Assembly (NCBI GenBank): GCA_942493055.1 | Contig: OW818680.1 | Coordinates: 1,364,001 to 1,428,000 of the forward strand | Reading direction: 5' to 3' | From: CAIZQW01 sp942493055 | GTDB taxonomy: Bacteria > Verrucomicrobiota > Kiritimatiellia > RFP12 > UBA1067 | DNA length: 64,000 nucleotides | Part shown: positions 18,292 to 26,713 of the stretch, piece by piece | Layout of the letters: each line of letters opens with the position of its first letter | Numbering within the stretch: the first letter of the stretch is position 1 | Made by a program: the position numbers and the translations under genes | The notes under the pieces: generated by a model | What the model was told of the DNA's origin: nothing | Databases searched by the model: none | What the model saw: only the letters and a program-made list of their open reading frames with translations

Positions 18292-18320
18292 TTGTCCAGG
18301 GAGCGGAATAACCCTATCAT
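18292..18320 (+). promoter_or_regulatory. Promoter of the DUF255 gene, predicted leaderless
   Basis: TTGTCC (18292-18297), a 17-nt spacer and TATCAT (18315-18320) end 8 nt before a double ATG (18329 and 18332). No Shine-Dalgarno sequence is visible. This also argues that the open frame upstream of 18329 is not translated. Confidence 0.6.
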
Positions 18321-18328
18321 TGAATACC

Positions 18329-20440
18329 ATGATGAATGCAAATCATTTGATATCCGAGAAGAGTCCTTATCTGCTTCAACACCAGCACAACCCGATTGAT
18401 TGGTATCCCTGGGGTGAAGCGGCCTTCGTGAAGGCGCGCAAAGAAGAAAAGCCTATCTTCCTCTCAATCGGCTACTCAACCTGCCACTGGTGCCATGTGA
18501 TGGCGCACGAATCCTTTGAGAACACAGAGATTGCCCAGATTCTGAACGAGCATTTCGTTTGCATCAAAGTTGACCGGGAAGAACGCCCTGACGTAGACCG
18601 CGTCTATATGACCTTTGTGCAGGCGACCACGGGTGGCGGGGGCTGGCCTATGACCGTCTGGCTCACGCCCGAACTGAAGCCCTTTTTTGGCGGAACGTAT
18701 TTCACGCCTCAACAACTTGCAGCCACAGCCAACACAATCGCCGAGGGCTGGAAAACCAATCGCGCCGGCATCATCGCCCGTTCTGATCATGTGCTCGAGG
18801 AGTTGCGCAGATTCACGCAGCGCAGCAGCCGTGCAGAGGACGAAAACAACAGCGGGGTACAGGAGTTGGCCTTCCAGCAGATCGCTTCGACGTTTGATGA
18901 CACGTTCGGCGGCTTTGGGTCAGCGCCAAAATTTCCACGCCCGGTCACGTTCAACTTTCTCTGCCATTTCTACAGCGGCAACGCTGAATCCGAGGAGGGC
19001 CGCCAAGCGCTGGAGATGACGCTCTTCACGCTGCGCAAAATGGCGGCGGGCGGCATCCATGATCACCTCGGCGGCGGCTTTCATCGCTACTCCGTAGACG
19101 CCTCCTGGCGCGTGCCGCACTTCGAGAAAATGCTCTATGACCAGGCGCAACTCGCCACAGCCTGCATCACAGCGTACCAACTCACCCGTGAATCAGAGCT
19201 TCAGACCCTCGCCCGTGACATTCTTGACTATGTCCGTCGAGACATGACCGCCCCTTCCGGCGGATTTTACTCCGCCGAGGACGCGGACAGCCTGATCGCC
19301 GCTGGCAGTACGGAGAAGGCAGAGGGCGCATTTTATGTCTGGACATCCGCAGAGATCGAGGACGCACTCGGCCCTGAGCCTGCGAAACTATTCAGCGACA
19401 CTTTCGGCATTGAAGCGTGCGGCAATGTAGCGGAAGCCAACGATATCCGACATGAATTCACAGGCAAGAATATCCTGTTCCAGCATTCTACCCTTGCCGA
19501 GACGGCAAGGCGTTTTGGCATGCCCGAGGAGCATGCCGCTGCCTCGCTTGCCATGAGCCGTAAAAAACTTTTTGAGGTGCGAGAGAAGCGTCCGCGTCCG
19601 CATTGCGATGATAAGATTGTCACGGCCTGGAACGGACTGATGATCTCTGCTTATGCCCGTGCCGCGCAGGTGTTGGAGGATCCTGGCTACCTGGAAGCGG
19701 CGACGCGTGCTGCCTTGTTCCTGCGCCAGCATCTTTATCGCGAGAACGACAGGACCTTGCTGCGCAGTTACCGGGAGGGTCCGAGCAGTGTCGAAGGCTT
19801 TGCAGAGGATTACGCCTTTCTGATTCAAGGGGTACTGGATTTATACGAAACGACTTTTGAGCCGACCTGGATCGAATGGGCCGTTACTCTGCAGGCACGG
19901 CAAGACGAATTATTCTGGGACACGAAAACTGACGGATATTTCACAACGTCCGGCACGGACGCCAACATCCTCCTGCGCTCGAAAGAAGCTTATGATGGCG
20001 CCGAACCAGCAGCGAATTCCGTGGCCGCGCTGAATCTGCTGCGCCTGTCGGCCATGCTCGGCCGCGCCGACTGGCGTGAGCGGGCGCGGATGACGTTGCG
20101 CGCCTTCGGGCGGCAGCTCGTGCAAGACCCCTCCGGAATGCCGCAACTGGTTGTCGCGCTGGGCTGGCTGCATGCGAAACCCCTTCAAATCGTCATCGCC
20201 GGAAAACAAGATGCGCCTGAGACCCAAGCCATGCTGCGTGAGGCCAAGCGCCTGTTTATCCCTGGCAAGATTGTACTGCTGGCCGATGGCGGCTCAGGGC
20301 AGGCCTTTTTGGCCAGCCATGTCGAATTTATAAAAGACCTCGTCCCAATCGACGGGAAAGCGACCGCTTACATATGCGAAGACTTTGCGTGCAGGCTTCC
20401 CACCCACGACATTACGAAGATCTCCAGCATCCCTCTCTGA
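18329..20440 (+). CDS. DUF255 thioredoxin-like / six-hairpin protein (YyaL, SSP411 family)
   Basis: The N-terminal ~150 residues form a thioredoxin-like domain with the invariant family motif CHWCHVM (Cys52, Cys55) after the NPIDWYPWGEEAF-type opening. The remaining ~550 residues are an alpha/alpha toroid like that of glycosidases and epimerases (HFEKMLYDQAQL, YSAEDADS, DDKIVTAWNGLM). Cellular role is not established for bacterial members. Length of 703 matches the family (~650-750). The frame is open from 18242, but the promoter position and family alignment favour the double ATG at 18329. A hairpin terminator lies 8 nt after the stop. Confidence 0.92.
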   Translation: MMNANHLISEKSPYLLQHQHNPIDWYPWGEAAFVKARKEEKPIFLSIGYSTCHWCHVMAHESFENTEIAQILNEHFVCIKVDREERPDVDRVYMTFVQATTGGGGWPMTVWLTPELKPFFGGTYFTPQQLAATANTIAEGWKTNRAGIIARSDHVLEELRRFTQRSSRAEDENNSGVQELAFQQIASTFDDTFGGFGSAPKFPRPVTFNFLCHFYSGNAESEEGRQALEMTLFTLRKMAAGGIHDHLGGGFHRYSVDASWRVPHFEKMLYDQAQLATACITAYQLTRESELQTLARDILDYVRRDMTAPSGGFYSAEDADSLIAAGSTEKAEGAFYVWTSAEIEDALGPEPAKLFSDTFGIEACGNVAEANDIRHEFTGKNILFQHSTLAETARRFGMPEEHAAASLAMSRKKLFEVREKRPRPHCDDKIVTAWNGLMISAYARAAQVLEDPGYLEAATRAALFLRQHLYRENDRTLLRSYREGPSSVEGFAEDYAFLIQGVLDLYETTFEPTWIEWAVTLQARQDELFWDTKTDGYFTTSGTDANILLRSKEAYDGAEPAANSVAALNLLRLSAMLGRADWRERARMTLRAFGRQLVQDPSGMPQLVVALGWLHAKPLQIVIAGKQDAPETQAMLREAKRLFIPGKIVLLADGGSGQAFLASHVEFIKDLVPIDGKATAYICEDFACRLPTHDITKISSIPL

Positions 20441-20516
20441 AAGCAAATAAGCCACAAGCTATTTGTAGCTTGTAGCTTTTTACTTTTCACTTCAAATTGG
20501 CGGAGAGGGAGGGATT
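20437..20516. repeat. Direct repeat copy 1: tRNA-Ser 3' tail plus terminator
   Basis: An 80-bp sequence matching 20646-20725 with three mismatches, offset by 209 bp. Read on the minus strand it contains the last ~20 nt of tRNA-Ser including CCA (complement of 20498-20516), followed by the AAGCTACAAGCTA hairpin. It lies directly after the stop of the DUF255 gene. Confidence 0.85.
20449..20483. terminator. Bidirectional intrinsic terminator (DUF255 gene / tRNA-Ser tail)
   Basis: A 13-nt stem (AAGCCACAAGCTA / TAGCTTGTAGCTT) with a TTTG loop is followed by TTTACTTTT on the plus strand and by ATTTGC on the minus strand. A second copy of the same hairpin is at 20658-20692, directly behind tRNA-Ser. 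Confidence 0.75.
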
Positions 20517-20646
20517 GCCGCTCTGTCGCTGGCGCTCATCGCTCCCGTCCGGCAATAGCCGGGCGGGCCTCAAACGGGCGGTCGCCCGGCGCGGATACGC
20601 TTGGGCTTTGCGCGCGTTTGATCAAACCGGGTTCTCATCCCTCCCC
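20498..20646 (-). other. GC-rich structured insert ending in a tRNA-Ser-like CCA tail
   Basis: Read leftward from 20646, this ~149-nt stretch starts GGGGAGGGAT and ends ATCCCTCCC..CTCCGCCA, so the two ends can pair over about nine bases (20637-20645 with 20507-20515) and finish in an unpaired GCCA, like an acceptor stem. Inside are further hairpins (CGGGCG-ACC-GCCCG; CCGCCCGGC-TATT-GCCGGACGG). It has no tRNA cloverleaf and no open frame. It may be a tRNA-derived RNA, a repeat inserted at the tRNA 3' end, or an attachment-site scar. Confidence 0.45.
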
Positions 20647-20725
20647 TGAAAGCAAATAAGCCACAAACTATTTTTAGCTTGTAGCTTCTTACTTTTCACT
20701 TCAAATTGGCGGAGAGGGAGGGATT
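20646..20725. repeat. Direct repeat copy 2, overlapping the genuine tRNA-Ser 3' end
   Basis: Partner of 20437-20516. Here the tRNA-like part is the true 3' end of tRNA-Ser (acceptor strand, discriminator and encoded CCA) and the rest is its terminator hairpin. Confidence 0.85.
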
Positions 20726-20795
20726 CGAACCCCCGGTGCCTTGCGACACACAACATTTCCAATGTTGCGCCATAGACCAACTCGGCCACCTCTCC
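20707..20795 (-). tRNA. tRNA-Ser (anticodon GGA)
   Basis: An 89-nt class II tRNA with encoded CCA. The acceptor GGAGAGG pairs with CCTCTCC, the discriminator is G, the anticodon stem-loop CAACA-TTGGAAA-TGTTG gives GGA (reads UCC/UCU), a long variable arm is present and the T-arm contains TTCGAAT. It is transcribed after tRNA-Arg from a shared promoter at 20971-20999. Confidence 0.97.
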
Positions 20796-20877
20796 CGCAT
20801 AAAAAAGAGCAGTATTTATAGCGTTTCTTGCAGCAAAAAACAATTCAAAAGATGCTCGACACGCCTTTTATTTCTTC

Positions 20878-20954
20878 TGGTGCACCTGGCGGGGATCGAA
20901 CCCACAACCTTCGGCTTCGGAGGCCAACACTCTATCCAATTGAGCTACAGGTGC
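20878..20954 (-). tRNA. tRNA-Arg (anticodon CCG)
   Basis: A 77-nt tRNA with encoded CCA. The acceptor GCACCTG pairs with CAGGTGC, the D-arm is AGCTCAATTGGATAGAGT, and the anticodon stem-loop TTGGC-CTCCGAA-GCCGA gives CCG (reads CGG). The T-loop is TTCGATC. It is first in the two-tRNA unit, with 82 nt to tRNA-Ser. Confidence 0.97.
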
Positions 20955-20970
20955 ATAAAAGAAGGGCATT

Positions 20971-20999
20971 ACTATAATCTGAGCGCTACGAAAGTTCAA
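20971..20999 (-). promoter_or_regulatory. Promoter of the tRNA-Arg/tRNA-Ser unit
   Basis: Minus-strand TTGAAC (20994-20999), 17-nt spacer, TATAGT (20971-20976), ending 16 nt before the mature tRNA-Arg 5' end. Confidence 0.8.
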
Positions 21000-21145
21000 G
21001 CACGGATGTTCAGGAACAGGGAATTATTTTGCAATTTTATAACGGTCGTTTTTGATTTTCTCCTTTTTTTGCAGGCCTGTTCCCTATACAATACCCCCTA
21101 ATGTTTTGCTGTACATTTCGGTATGACACAAACAGGGAGGAGCAA

Positions 21146-22543
21146 ATGAAACTGGAATTTCACGGGGCTGCACAGACAACGACTGGCTCTATGCACTTGG
21201 TTGAGGCGAACGGGTTGCGCATTCTGCTCGATTGCGGCCTGTTCCAGGGGCCGCGTAAGGAGGCGTTTGAAAAAAACCGCAACTTGCCTATCAATCCCGC
21301 AACCATCGACGCTGTCGTGTTATCGCATGCCCATATTGACCATTGCGGAAATCTGCCGTCCCTTTTTAAAAGGGGCTTCCATGGAAAGATCTACTGTACC
21401 CAACCCACGATGGAACTCGCCGAAATCCTGCTCCGGGACTCTGCCTTCTTGCAGCAGCGCGATTTAAAGATCATCAACAAGAAGCGCCAAGCACAAGGGA
21501 AGGTCCTTTTTGAGCCCTTATACGAGCCCCAGGATGTCGACCAAGTCATCCGGCACATGGTGCCAGAACCCTTTAAGCGTGAATTCGACCTGGGCAATAG
21601 TATCCGGGGGATGTTTCACGTGGCAGGCCACATCTTGGGCTCCGCGCTCGTACAGCTCGACATTAAGCCAAGAGATGGAAGATCCCACCGACTCCTCTTC
21701 TCGGGTGACCTTGGACAGCCTCATCAGCCCCTCTTACGAACCTTTGACGTTCCGCAAGGGGCGGATACGCTCTTGATCGAAAGCACCTACGCTGACAGGG
21801 ACCATCCTTCAGCCGAGGATGTCAAAGGCCGTCTCAAAGGATTCATCGAGGACATTCACCAACAGCGCTCACGCCTGCTGATCCCGGCTTTCAGCGTGGG
21901 CCGCACCCAGCAAATCCTCTATTATCTGAATCGGCTCTGGGAGGAGGGACGCATCCCGCTCACCACCGTTTATGTGGACAGTCCGCTCTCGCTCGCGGCA
22001 ACCAAAATCTACACCAAACATCGCGAGTGTTACAACGAGGAGGCGTCAGATATCCTACGCGAGGGCATTGACCCGATGCGGTTTCCCGGGCTTCGCTTCA
22101 TCGAGACGCCTGACCAATCGAAAGCGCTCAATGATTTGCATGAGCCCCACGTCATCATCGCCGCCTCCGGGATGTGCGAAGGCGGCCGCGTGCTGCATCA
22201 CCTCCAACGCACGGTAGGCGACCCGCGGAACATCATCCTGATTGTCGGCTTCCAAGCCGAAAGCACATTAGGACGACGGATTGTGGACCGTGTGTCTCCC
22301 TTGAAAATTCTGGGCGATGAGTTTGAGTTGCGCGCACGTGTACACACCATCAATGCACTCTCTGCGCATGCGGACCGCACAGCGCTCATGCAGTGGTTCG
22401 ATGGCGTCAAGGGCAACCTCAAGCATGTCTTCGCAATACATGGCGAGCCTGAAAAGGTCAACGCCATGTGTGAACTGGTCAAACAGCACGGCGTTGAAAA
22501 CGTCGTTGCACCTGTGCCGGGACAAATTTTCGATTTACACTAA
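21146..22543 (+). CDS. Beta-CASP metallo-beta-lactamase-fold RNase
   Basis: Cytosolic zinc-dependent nuclease of the RNase J/CPSF-73-like group, acting on RNA ends or internal sites. The metal motif HAHIDHCG is at residues 61-68. The beta-CASP region follows (FSVGRTQQILYYL), with motif B within the ASGMCEGGRVLHHL segment and motif C in ALSAHADRT. Length is 465 residues. The chosen ATG has GGAGGAG just upstream, and a more distal ATG at 21101 lacks one. It is followed after 27 nt by a NifU-like gene, so the two may form an operon with the esterase further on. Confidence 0.92.
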   Translation: MKLEFHGAAQTTTGSMHLVEANGLRILLDCGLFQGPRKEAFEKNRNLPINPATIDAVVLSHAHIDHCGNLPSLFKRGFHGKIYCTQPTMELAEILLRDSAFLQQRDLKIINKKRQAQGKVLFEPLYEPQDVDQVIRHMVPEPFKREFDLGNSIRGMFHVAGHILGSALVQLDIKPRDGRSHRLLFSGDLGQPHQPLLRTFDVPQGADTLLIESTYADRDHPSAEDVKGRLKGFIEDIHQQRSRLLIPAFSVGRTQQILYYLNRLWEEGRIPLTTVYVDSPLSLAATKIYTKHRECYNEEASDILREGIDPMRFPGLRFIETPDQSKALNDLHEPHVIIAASGMCEGGRVLHHLQRTVGDPRNIILIVGFQAESTLGRRIVDRVSPLKILGDEFELRARVHTINALSAHADRTALMQWFDGVKGNLKHVFAIHGEPEKVNAMCELVKQHGVENVVAPVPGQIFDLH

Positions 22544-22570
22544 CCACCAACACAAGAAGGAACAAAGACC

Positions 22571-22792
22571 ATGGACGAACAAATCAAAGCTAAACTAGAG
22601 GAACTCCGAAAAATGTTACAGGCGGACGGGGGCGACGCTGAACTCGTTGAAATCGCCGGCAAGAATGTCAAGCTGCGCCTGCGTGGAGCCTGCGGCTGCT
22701 GTCCGCACGCCACCATGACACTCAAGCAAGGCATCGAGCGCGTCCTGCGCGAGACCATCGATCCTGAAATTGTCGTCGAGCGCGTCATGTAA
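22571..22792 (+). CDS. NifU C-terminal-domain Fe-S scaffold
   Basis: A 73-residue stand-alone NifU C-terminal (Nfu) domain. It assembles or carries an iron-sulfur cluster through the CxxC motif at Cys41 and Cys44 (GACGCCPHATMTLK). Typical family features are the MLQADGGDAELV opening and the conserved hydrophobic C-terminal helix. Fe-S enzymes that could receive clusters in this window include NadA and the two radical SAM proteins. It follows the beta-CASP gene by 27 nt. Confidence 0.93.
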   Translation: MDEQIKAKLEELRKMLQADGGDAELVEIAGKNVKLRLRGACGCCPHATMTLKQGIERVLRETIDPEIVVERVM

Positions 22793-22832
22793 TTGTCAAA
22801 CGAACGATCTAAATAACCAGGGGGATATTCAC

Positions 22833-24401
22833 ATGCAGAAATCAATAACACGGATGGCGCTCATTTTCGCCATCACTTGCGTCGCGACCTTCATTCATGC
22901 CGCCACGCTTAAACTCGCTCCATTCTATAGTGACAACATGGTTCTCCAACGTGAGAAACCCATTGTCCTGCTGGGGCTTGCCGACGCGAATGCCAGCGTC
23001 GAAGCTTCCTTCATGGGAGGCACTGCAAAGGCCAAGGCAGATGACAAAGGCCTCTTCAGAATTGTGTTGCCAGCCAAGGACGCGTGTCCCAAGGGTTGCA
23101 CCGCGACCATCAAGAGCGGCGACGCAACCATCGAACTGAAGAACGTGCTCGTCGGCGATGTCTGGTTCTGTTCCGGGCAGTCGAACATGGAGATGGTCTT
23201 GGGCAACTGCACCCCGTATGCACCTGAGGATATTCGTAACGCGACGCTCCCGCTCATCCGCCGCATCAAGTTCAACCATGAGACTGCGGTTGATCCTGTG
23301 CCGTACATGGAGATGAAGGTCAGCGGGCCATGGGCTGAAGCAAAGCCGGAGACTGTCGCCCCGTGGACGGCTGTAGGCTTCTACTTCGCCCGGAACATCA
23401 ATAAGAACACACAGATCCCCGTTGGCATCCTCGACTGTAACTGGGGCGGAACCAAGATCGAGCCTTGGACTCCAGGAGACGCGTTCGAAAATTATCCGGT
23501 GCTCTCAAACGATGTCAAGGTCGTGAAAAGCCGTTTTGAGCTGGTGAAGAAAAATGAAGAGGCTGAGAAGGCTTTCAAGGCGAAGCTGGCAGCAGCGACG
23601 CCTGAAGAGCGCAAAAAAATGCGTAAGCCTGGCATGCCTTGGGGTCATACCTCGCCGACCGCGCTCTATAATGCGATGGTAGACGGTTTGACACCCATGC
23701 CCATTAAAGGCTCGCTCTGGTATCAAGGATGCTCCAATTCGGGTGATCCGCTCTATGACAAGCACATGGAAGCCCTTGTTTCAGGCTGGCGCAAAAAATG
23801 GGGCTATGAATTCCCCTTCTATTTTGTGCAGCTCGCCAACTTCCAAGCGGCCAGCGATGATCCGGCCAATGTCGGCTGGGGCAAAGTCCGCCAGTTGCAA
23901 CTCAATGCCTTCCACGCGATTCCAAAAGCAGGAATGGCCGTGATTATTGACATCGGCGACGCTAAGGACATTCATCCCAAGAACAAGTTCGATGTCGGCG
24001 AACGTCTTGCGCGCTGGGCGATGCATGACCTGTATGGGGCAAAGGATACGGTTGTCTCAGGCCCCCTCTACAAAGCCATGTCCATCTCCGGCAACAAGGC
24101 CCTCATCTCCTTCAGCAACGTCACGAGCGCGGACAAGCGTCTGGGCCTGATGGTCGGCAAGAAGGAAGGCGTAGCACCCACAATTGACGTCAAGGACGGC
24201 AAACTCGAAGGTTTTGCTGTGCAGGACAAGGACGGGAAGTGGAGCTGGGCACAGGCTGTCATCGATGGAAACACCGTGGTGGTGACCCATGCGGAAAACA
24301 AGGAGCCCGTGAACGTGCGCTATGCTTATCAGAGCAACCCCAAGGCTAACCTCTACAACAAAGAGGGGCTGCCAGCATCGCCCTTTACGACAGAGAAGTA
24401 A
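22833..24401 (+). CDS. Exported sialate O-acetylesterase-like SGNH hydrolase
   Basis: Removes O-acetyl groups from sialic acid or from acetylated plant glycans outside the cell. The signal peptide (1-23, ending FIHA) is followed by SDNMVLQRE typical of the family, the nucleophile motif GQSNM with Ser117, the oxyanion WYQGCSN block, and the catalytic Asp/His pair in DIHPKNKFDVGERLARWA. The 522-residue length is normal. An ATG 63 nt upstream exists, but GGGGGAT sits before 22833 and the signal peptide starts there. The two-part SGNH fold is split by an inserted beta-sandwich as usual. Confidence 0.93.
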   Translation: MQKSITRMALIFAITCVATFIHAATLKLAPFYSDNMVLQREKPIVLLGLADANASVEASFMGGTAKAKADDKGLFRIVLPAKDACPKGCTATIKSGDATIELKNVLVGDVWFCSGQSNMEMVLGNCTPYAPEDIRNATLPLIRRIKFNHETAVDPVPYMEMKVSGPWAEAKPETVAPWTAVGFYFARNINKNTQIPVGILDCNWGGTKIEPWTPGDAFENYPVLSNDVKVVKSRFELVKKNEEAEKAFKAKLAAATPEERKKMRKPGMPWGHTSPTALYNAMVDGLTPMPIKGSLWYQGCSNSGDPLYDKHMEALVSGWRKKWGYEFPFYFVQLANFQAASDDPANVGWGKVRQLQLNAFHAIPKAGMAVIIDIGDAKDIHPKNKFDVGERLARWAMHDLYGAKDTVVSGPLYKAMSISGNKALISFSNVTSADKRLGLMVGKKEGVAPTIDVKDGKLEGFAVQDKDGKWSWAQAVIDGNTVVVTHAENKEPVNVRYAYQSNPKANLYNKEGLPASPFTTEK

Positions 24402-24417
24402 AACGATATTTAAGAAG

Positions 24418-24480
24418 TCGAAAGAATCGAGAGCATTCGAGTGAATCGATTTATCCGATTCTTTCGATTCTCTCGATTCC
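24418..24480. repeat. Imperfect palindromic repeat (GATTC/CTCTCGATT words)
   Basis: GAAAGAATCGAGAG faces CGATTCTTTCGATTCTCTCGATT and can form a hairpin between the convergent esterase and RluA-type genes. Similar words occur at 3341-3386. It could act as a weak terminator, though no T-run follows. Confidence 0.5.
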
Positions 24481-24487
24481 CCTCACC

Positions 24488-25354
24488 CTACTTCCCCATA
24501 TCAAACAGTTTCAGGCAACGCCTGAAATCTGCGGGCAATGGGCTATGCGCCTTGAGTGTCCTGCCGGAGATCATGGGATGAGGCATTTCGATCTCACAGG
24601 CATGTAGCATCTGGCGCGGGATCGTCAAGAGACGCGGATCGCGTGCAAACTTCACGCCATGCTCGCGGTCGCCCAGAATGGGATGGCGAATCGAGGCCAG
24701 ATGGCGGCGGATCTGGTGGGTTCGTCCTGTTTCGATGCGCACCTTCAAGAAGGTCGCATCTTTTGAAATCGCCTCGCGCGTCAGATGGCTAATTGCACGG
24801 TCGCCGTCCAGTTCCTGATCGATTGTACTTTTGCCACGGTCAAAAGCACCCCAGACAATTGCCTGGTAGATCTTCGTCACGCGGCGCGTTTTCCAAAGCG
24901 CGACCGCTTCATTAAACGCCATGGTTGTCTTTGCAAACATCAAGCACCCGCTCGTATCGCGGTCCAGACGATGGACCGCTTGAACAATCATGTTACCGGT
25001 CTGCACGCGCAAAACCTCTTCTGCGCTATGCTCGCCGACCGACAACAGCCCGGCAGGCTTATCAATGATCAAATAAAAATCATCCTCCACCAACACGTGC
25101 ACCTTGGTTGGCTCTTGCTTCAGCGGGCTCATATCTGCCGCCTTGGAAGGAACCTCCACCGTATCGCCTTGGTGCAAGGTGTGATGAGCCATCCATACGC
25201 AACGTCGATTCACCCAGACGCGGCGGTCATCCATCATATTCTTTGCAGCACGCTTGGAAACCGAGAGTTTCACTGCAAGAAAATCCTGCAAGCTCTTCCC
25301 TGCCTCAAGCTTGGATACCACATACGCTGTCACTGCTGGCCGTTTTTCATTCAT
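24488..25354 (-). CDS. RluA-family 23S rRNA/tRNA pseudouridine synthase
   Basis: Converts specific uridines to pseudouridine in stable RNA. Residues 15-65 form an S4 RNA-binding domain (SLQDFLAVKLSVSKRAAKNMM). The catalytic domain carries the motif HRLDRDTSG with Asp131, a TGRTHQIRRHLA segment and LHACEIEMPHP. The 288-residue length fits RluC/RluD-type enzymes. The target position cannot be told from sequence alone. The start codon lacks a clear Shine-Dalgarno sequence. It is 43 nt downstream of tyrS's... opposite end: tyrS starts further right and ends at 25398, so the two could be co-transcribed. Confidence 0.93.
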   Translation of the reverse strand: MNEKRPAVTAYVVSKLEAGKSLQDFLAVKLSVSKRAAKNMMDDRRVWVNRRCVWMAHHTLHQGDTVEVPSKAADMSPLKQEPTKVHVLVEDDFYLIIDKPAGLLSVGEHSAEEVLRVQTGNMIVQAVHRLDRDTSGCLMFAKTTMAFNEAVALWKTRRVTKIYQAIVWGAFDRGKSTIDQELDGDRAISHLTREAISKDATFLKVRIETGRTHQIRRHLASIRHPILGDREHGVKFARDPRLLTIPRQMLHACEIEMPHPMISGRTLKAHSPLPADFRRCLKLFDMGK

Positions 25355-25397
25355 GTTGTAGGTAGTGTAACAGACCCCTCGTAGAAACTCAAGTGGC

Positions 25398-26663
25398 TTA
25401 GACCTTCAGCAGGAAGAAGTTCTTCTTGCCGCTCCGCAAGACAGCCAGACGGCCTTCGATCAGGTCTTCTTCTTGCATGACTTGCTCAAGTCCAGTGACC
25501 TTCACGCTGTTCATACTGAGCCCGCCCTGCTGCACCAGGCGACGCGCCTCGCCCTTGCTGGCCACCATGCCCGCGGCGGCAATGACGTCAAACAAGGGCT
25601 TGCCCATGATATCAGCCTTTGACATCGTCGCGGACTGCACATTGGCAAAGATGGTCTCGATCATTGCTGCGGGAAGGCCTTCAACGGAACCGCCAAAGAG
25701 GACCTCAGACGTCTTGCGCGCCGTCACAAGACCCTGTTCCCCGTGGACAGCACGCGTCAGCTCCTCGGCCAGCACATGCTGCGCATCGCGCTTTTCAGGC
25801 GCTGTGACAACAGCCTGTTCCAGCGCTGCAATACGTTCCATCGAGAGGAAGGTGAAAATTTTCAGATAGCGGATCACATCCGCGTCCATCGTGCGCAAAA
25901 AGAACTGGTAGAAATCATAAAACGACGTCTTACGCGCATCCAGGAAGATTGCGTTGCCTTCGCTCTTGCCAAACTTCTTGCCCGCGCTGTCACAGACCAG
26001 CGGGAAGGTCATCCCAAAGACTTCCTGCCCGAGCACGCGGCGGACAAGCTCCGTGCCTGCTGTAATGTTGCCCCACTGATCAGAGCCGCCGATCTGCATC
26101 GTGCAACCATACGTCTTGTAAAGATGTAGGAAGTCATACCCTTGAAGAATCTGGTAGCAGAACTCCGTGAAGCTCATACCGTCGTCAGACTCCATACGCT
26201 TCTTCACACTGTCCTTGCCGAGCATGACACCCATCCGGAAATAGCGCCCGACATCGCGCAACAGCTCAATAAAGGTGATATCCTTGAACCAGTCATAGTT
26301 GTTGACCATGATGGCCGGATTCGGCGAAGCAGGATTGAAATCGATAAACCGGGAGAGGTTTTCTTTAATGCCGATGAGATTCTTTTCAACCTGTTCCGAG
26401 CTCAGCAGGTTCCGCTCCTTGGACTTGCCAGAGGGGTCGCCGATGAGGCCTGTCGCGCCGCCAACCAAGGCAATGACTTTATGACCGGCGCGCTGAAGAT
26501 GGGCAAGGGCCATAATGGTGACAAAATTTCCAGCCTGGAGACTGTCGCTCGTAGGGTCAAACCCGGCATAGACTGTCAGCGGCTTATCCAGCGCGTTTGC
26601 AAGTTCGGGACTGGTCATATCCTCAAAGAGGAATCGGGCTTTAAAGGTATCAAGAATGTTCAT
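25398..26663 (-). CDS. tyrS: Tyrosyl-tRNA synthetase
   Basis: Class I aminoacyl-tRNA synthetase charging tRNA-Tyr. The 421-residue protein has the HIGH-like motif in variant form (PTSDSLQAGNF), the tyrosine-binding QGYDFLHLYKTYGCTMQIGGSDQWGN block, the KMSKS-loop variant KFGKSEGNAIF, and a C-terminal S4 domain (ARRLVQQGGLSMN). Both signature motifs deviate in the way seen in the bacterial TyrRS-C/TyrZ type. The start codon lies only 15 nt after the rpsA terminator and shows no Shine-Dalgarno sequence, so its transcription needs read-through or a promoter inside rpsA. Confidence 0.96.
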   Translation of the reverse strand: MNILDTFKARFLFEDMTSPELANALDKPLTVYAGFDPTSDSLQAGNFVTIMALAHLQRAGHKVIALVGGATGLIGDPSGKSKERNLLSSEQVEKNLIGIKENLSRFIDFNPASPNPAIMVNNYDWFKDITFIELLRDVGRYFRMGVMLGKDSVKKRMESDDGMSFTEFCYQILQGYDFLHLYKTYGCTMQIGGSDQWGNITAGTELVRRVLGQEVFGMTFPLVCDSAGKKFGKSEGNAIFLDARKTSFYDFYQFFLRTMDADVIRYLKIFTFLSMERIAALEQAVVTAPEKRDAQHVLAEELTRAVHGEQGLVTARKTSEVLFGGSVEGLPAAMIETIFANVQSATMSKADIMGKPLFDVIAAAGMVASKGEARRLVQQGGLSMNSVKVTGLEQVMQEEDLIEGRLAVLRSGKKNFFLLKV

Positions 26664-26678
26664 GGTATTTTTGGAATT

Positions 26679-26706
26679 AAAAAAGGGGCGCCCCGAAAGG
26701 CGCCCC
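26679..26706 (-). terminator. Intrinsic terminator of rpsA
   Basis: Minus-strand stem GGGGCGCC-TTTCGG-GGCGCCCC followed by six T. It lies between rpsA and tyrS, immediately in front of the tyrS start. Confidence 0.85.
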
Positions 26707-26713
26707 CATTTGA

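Noticed and set aside
20437..20725. Integrated genomic island bounded by tRNA-Ser attachment sites
   Set aside because: Only 129 nt lie between the repeats and no integrase is nearby. At most this is a scar. Kept as an unexplained duplication instead.
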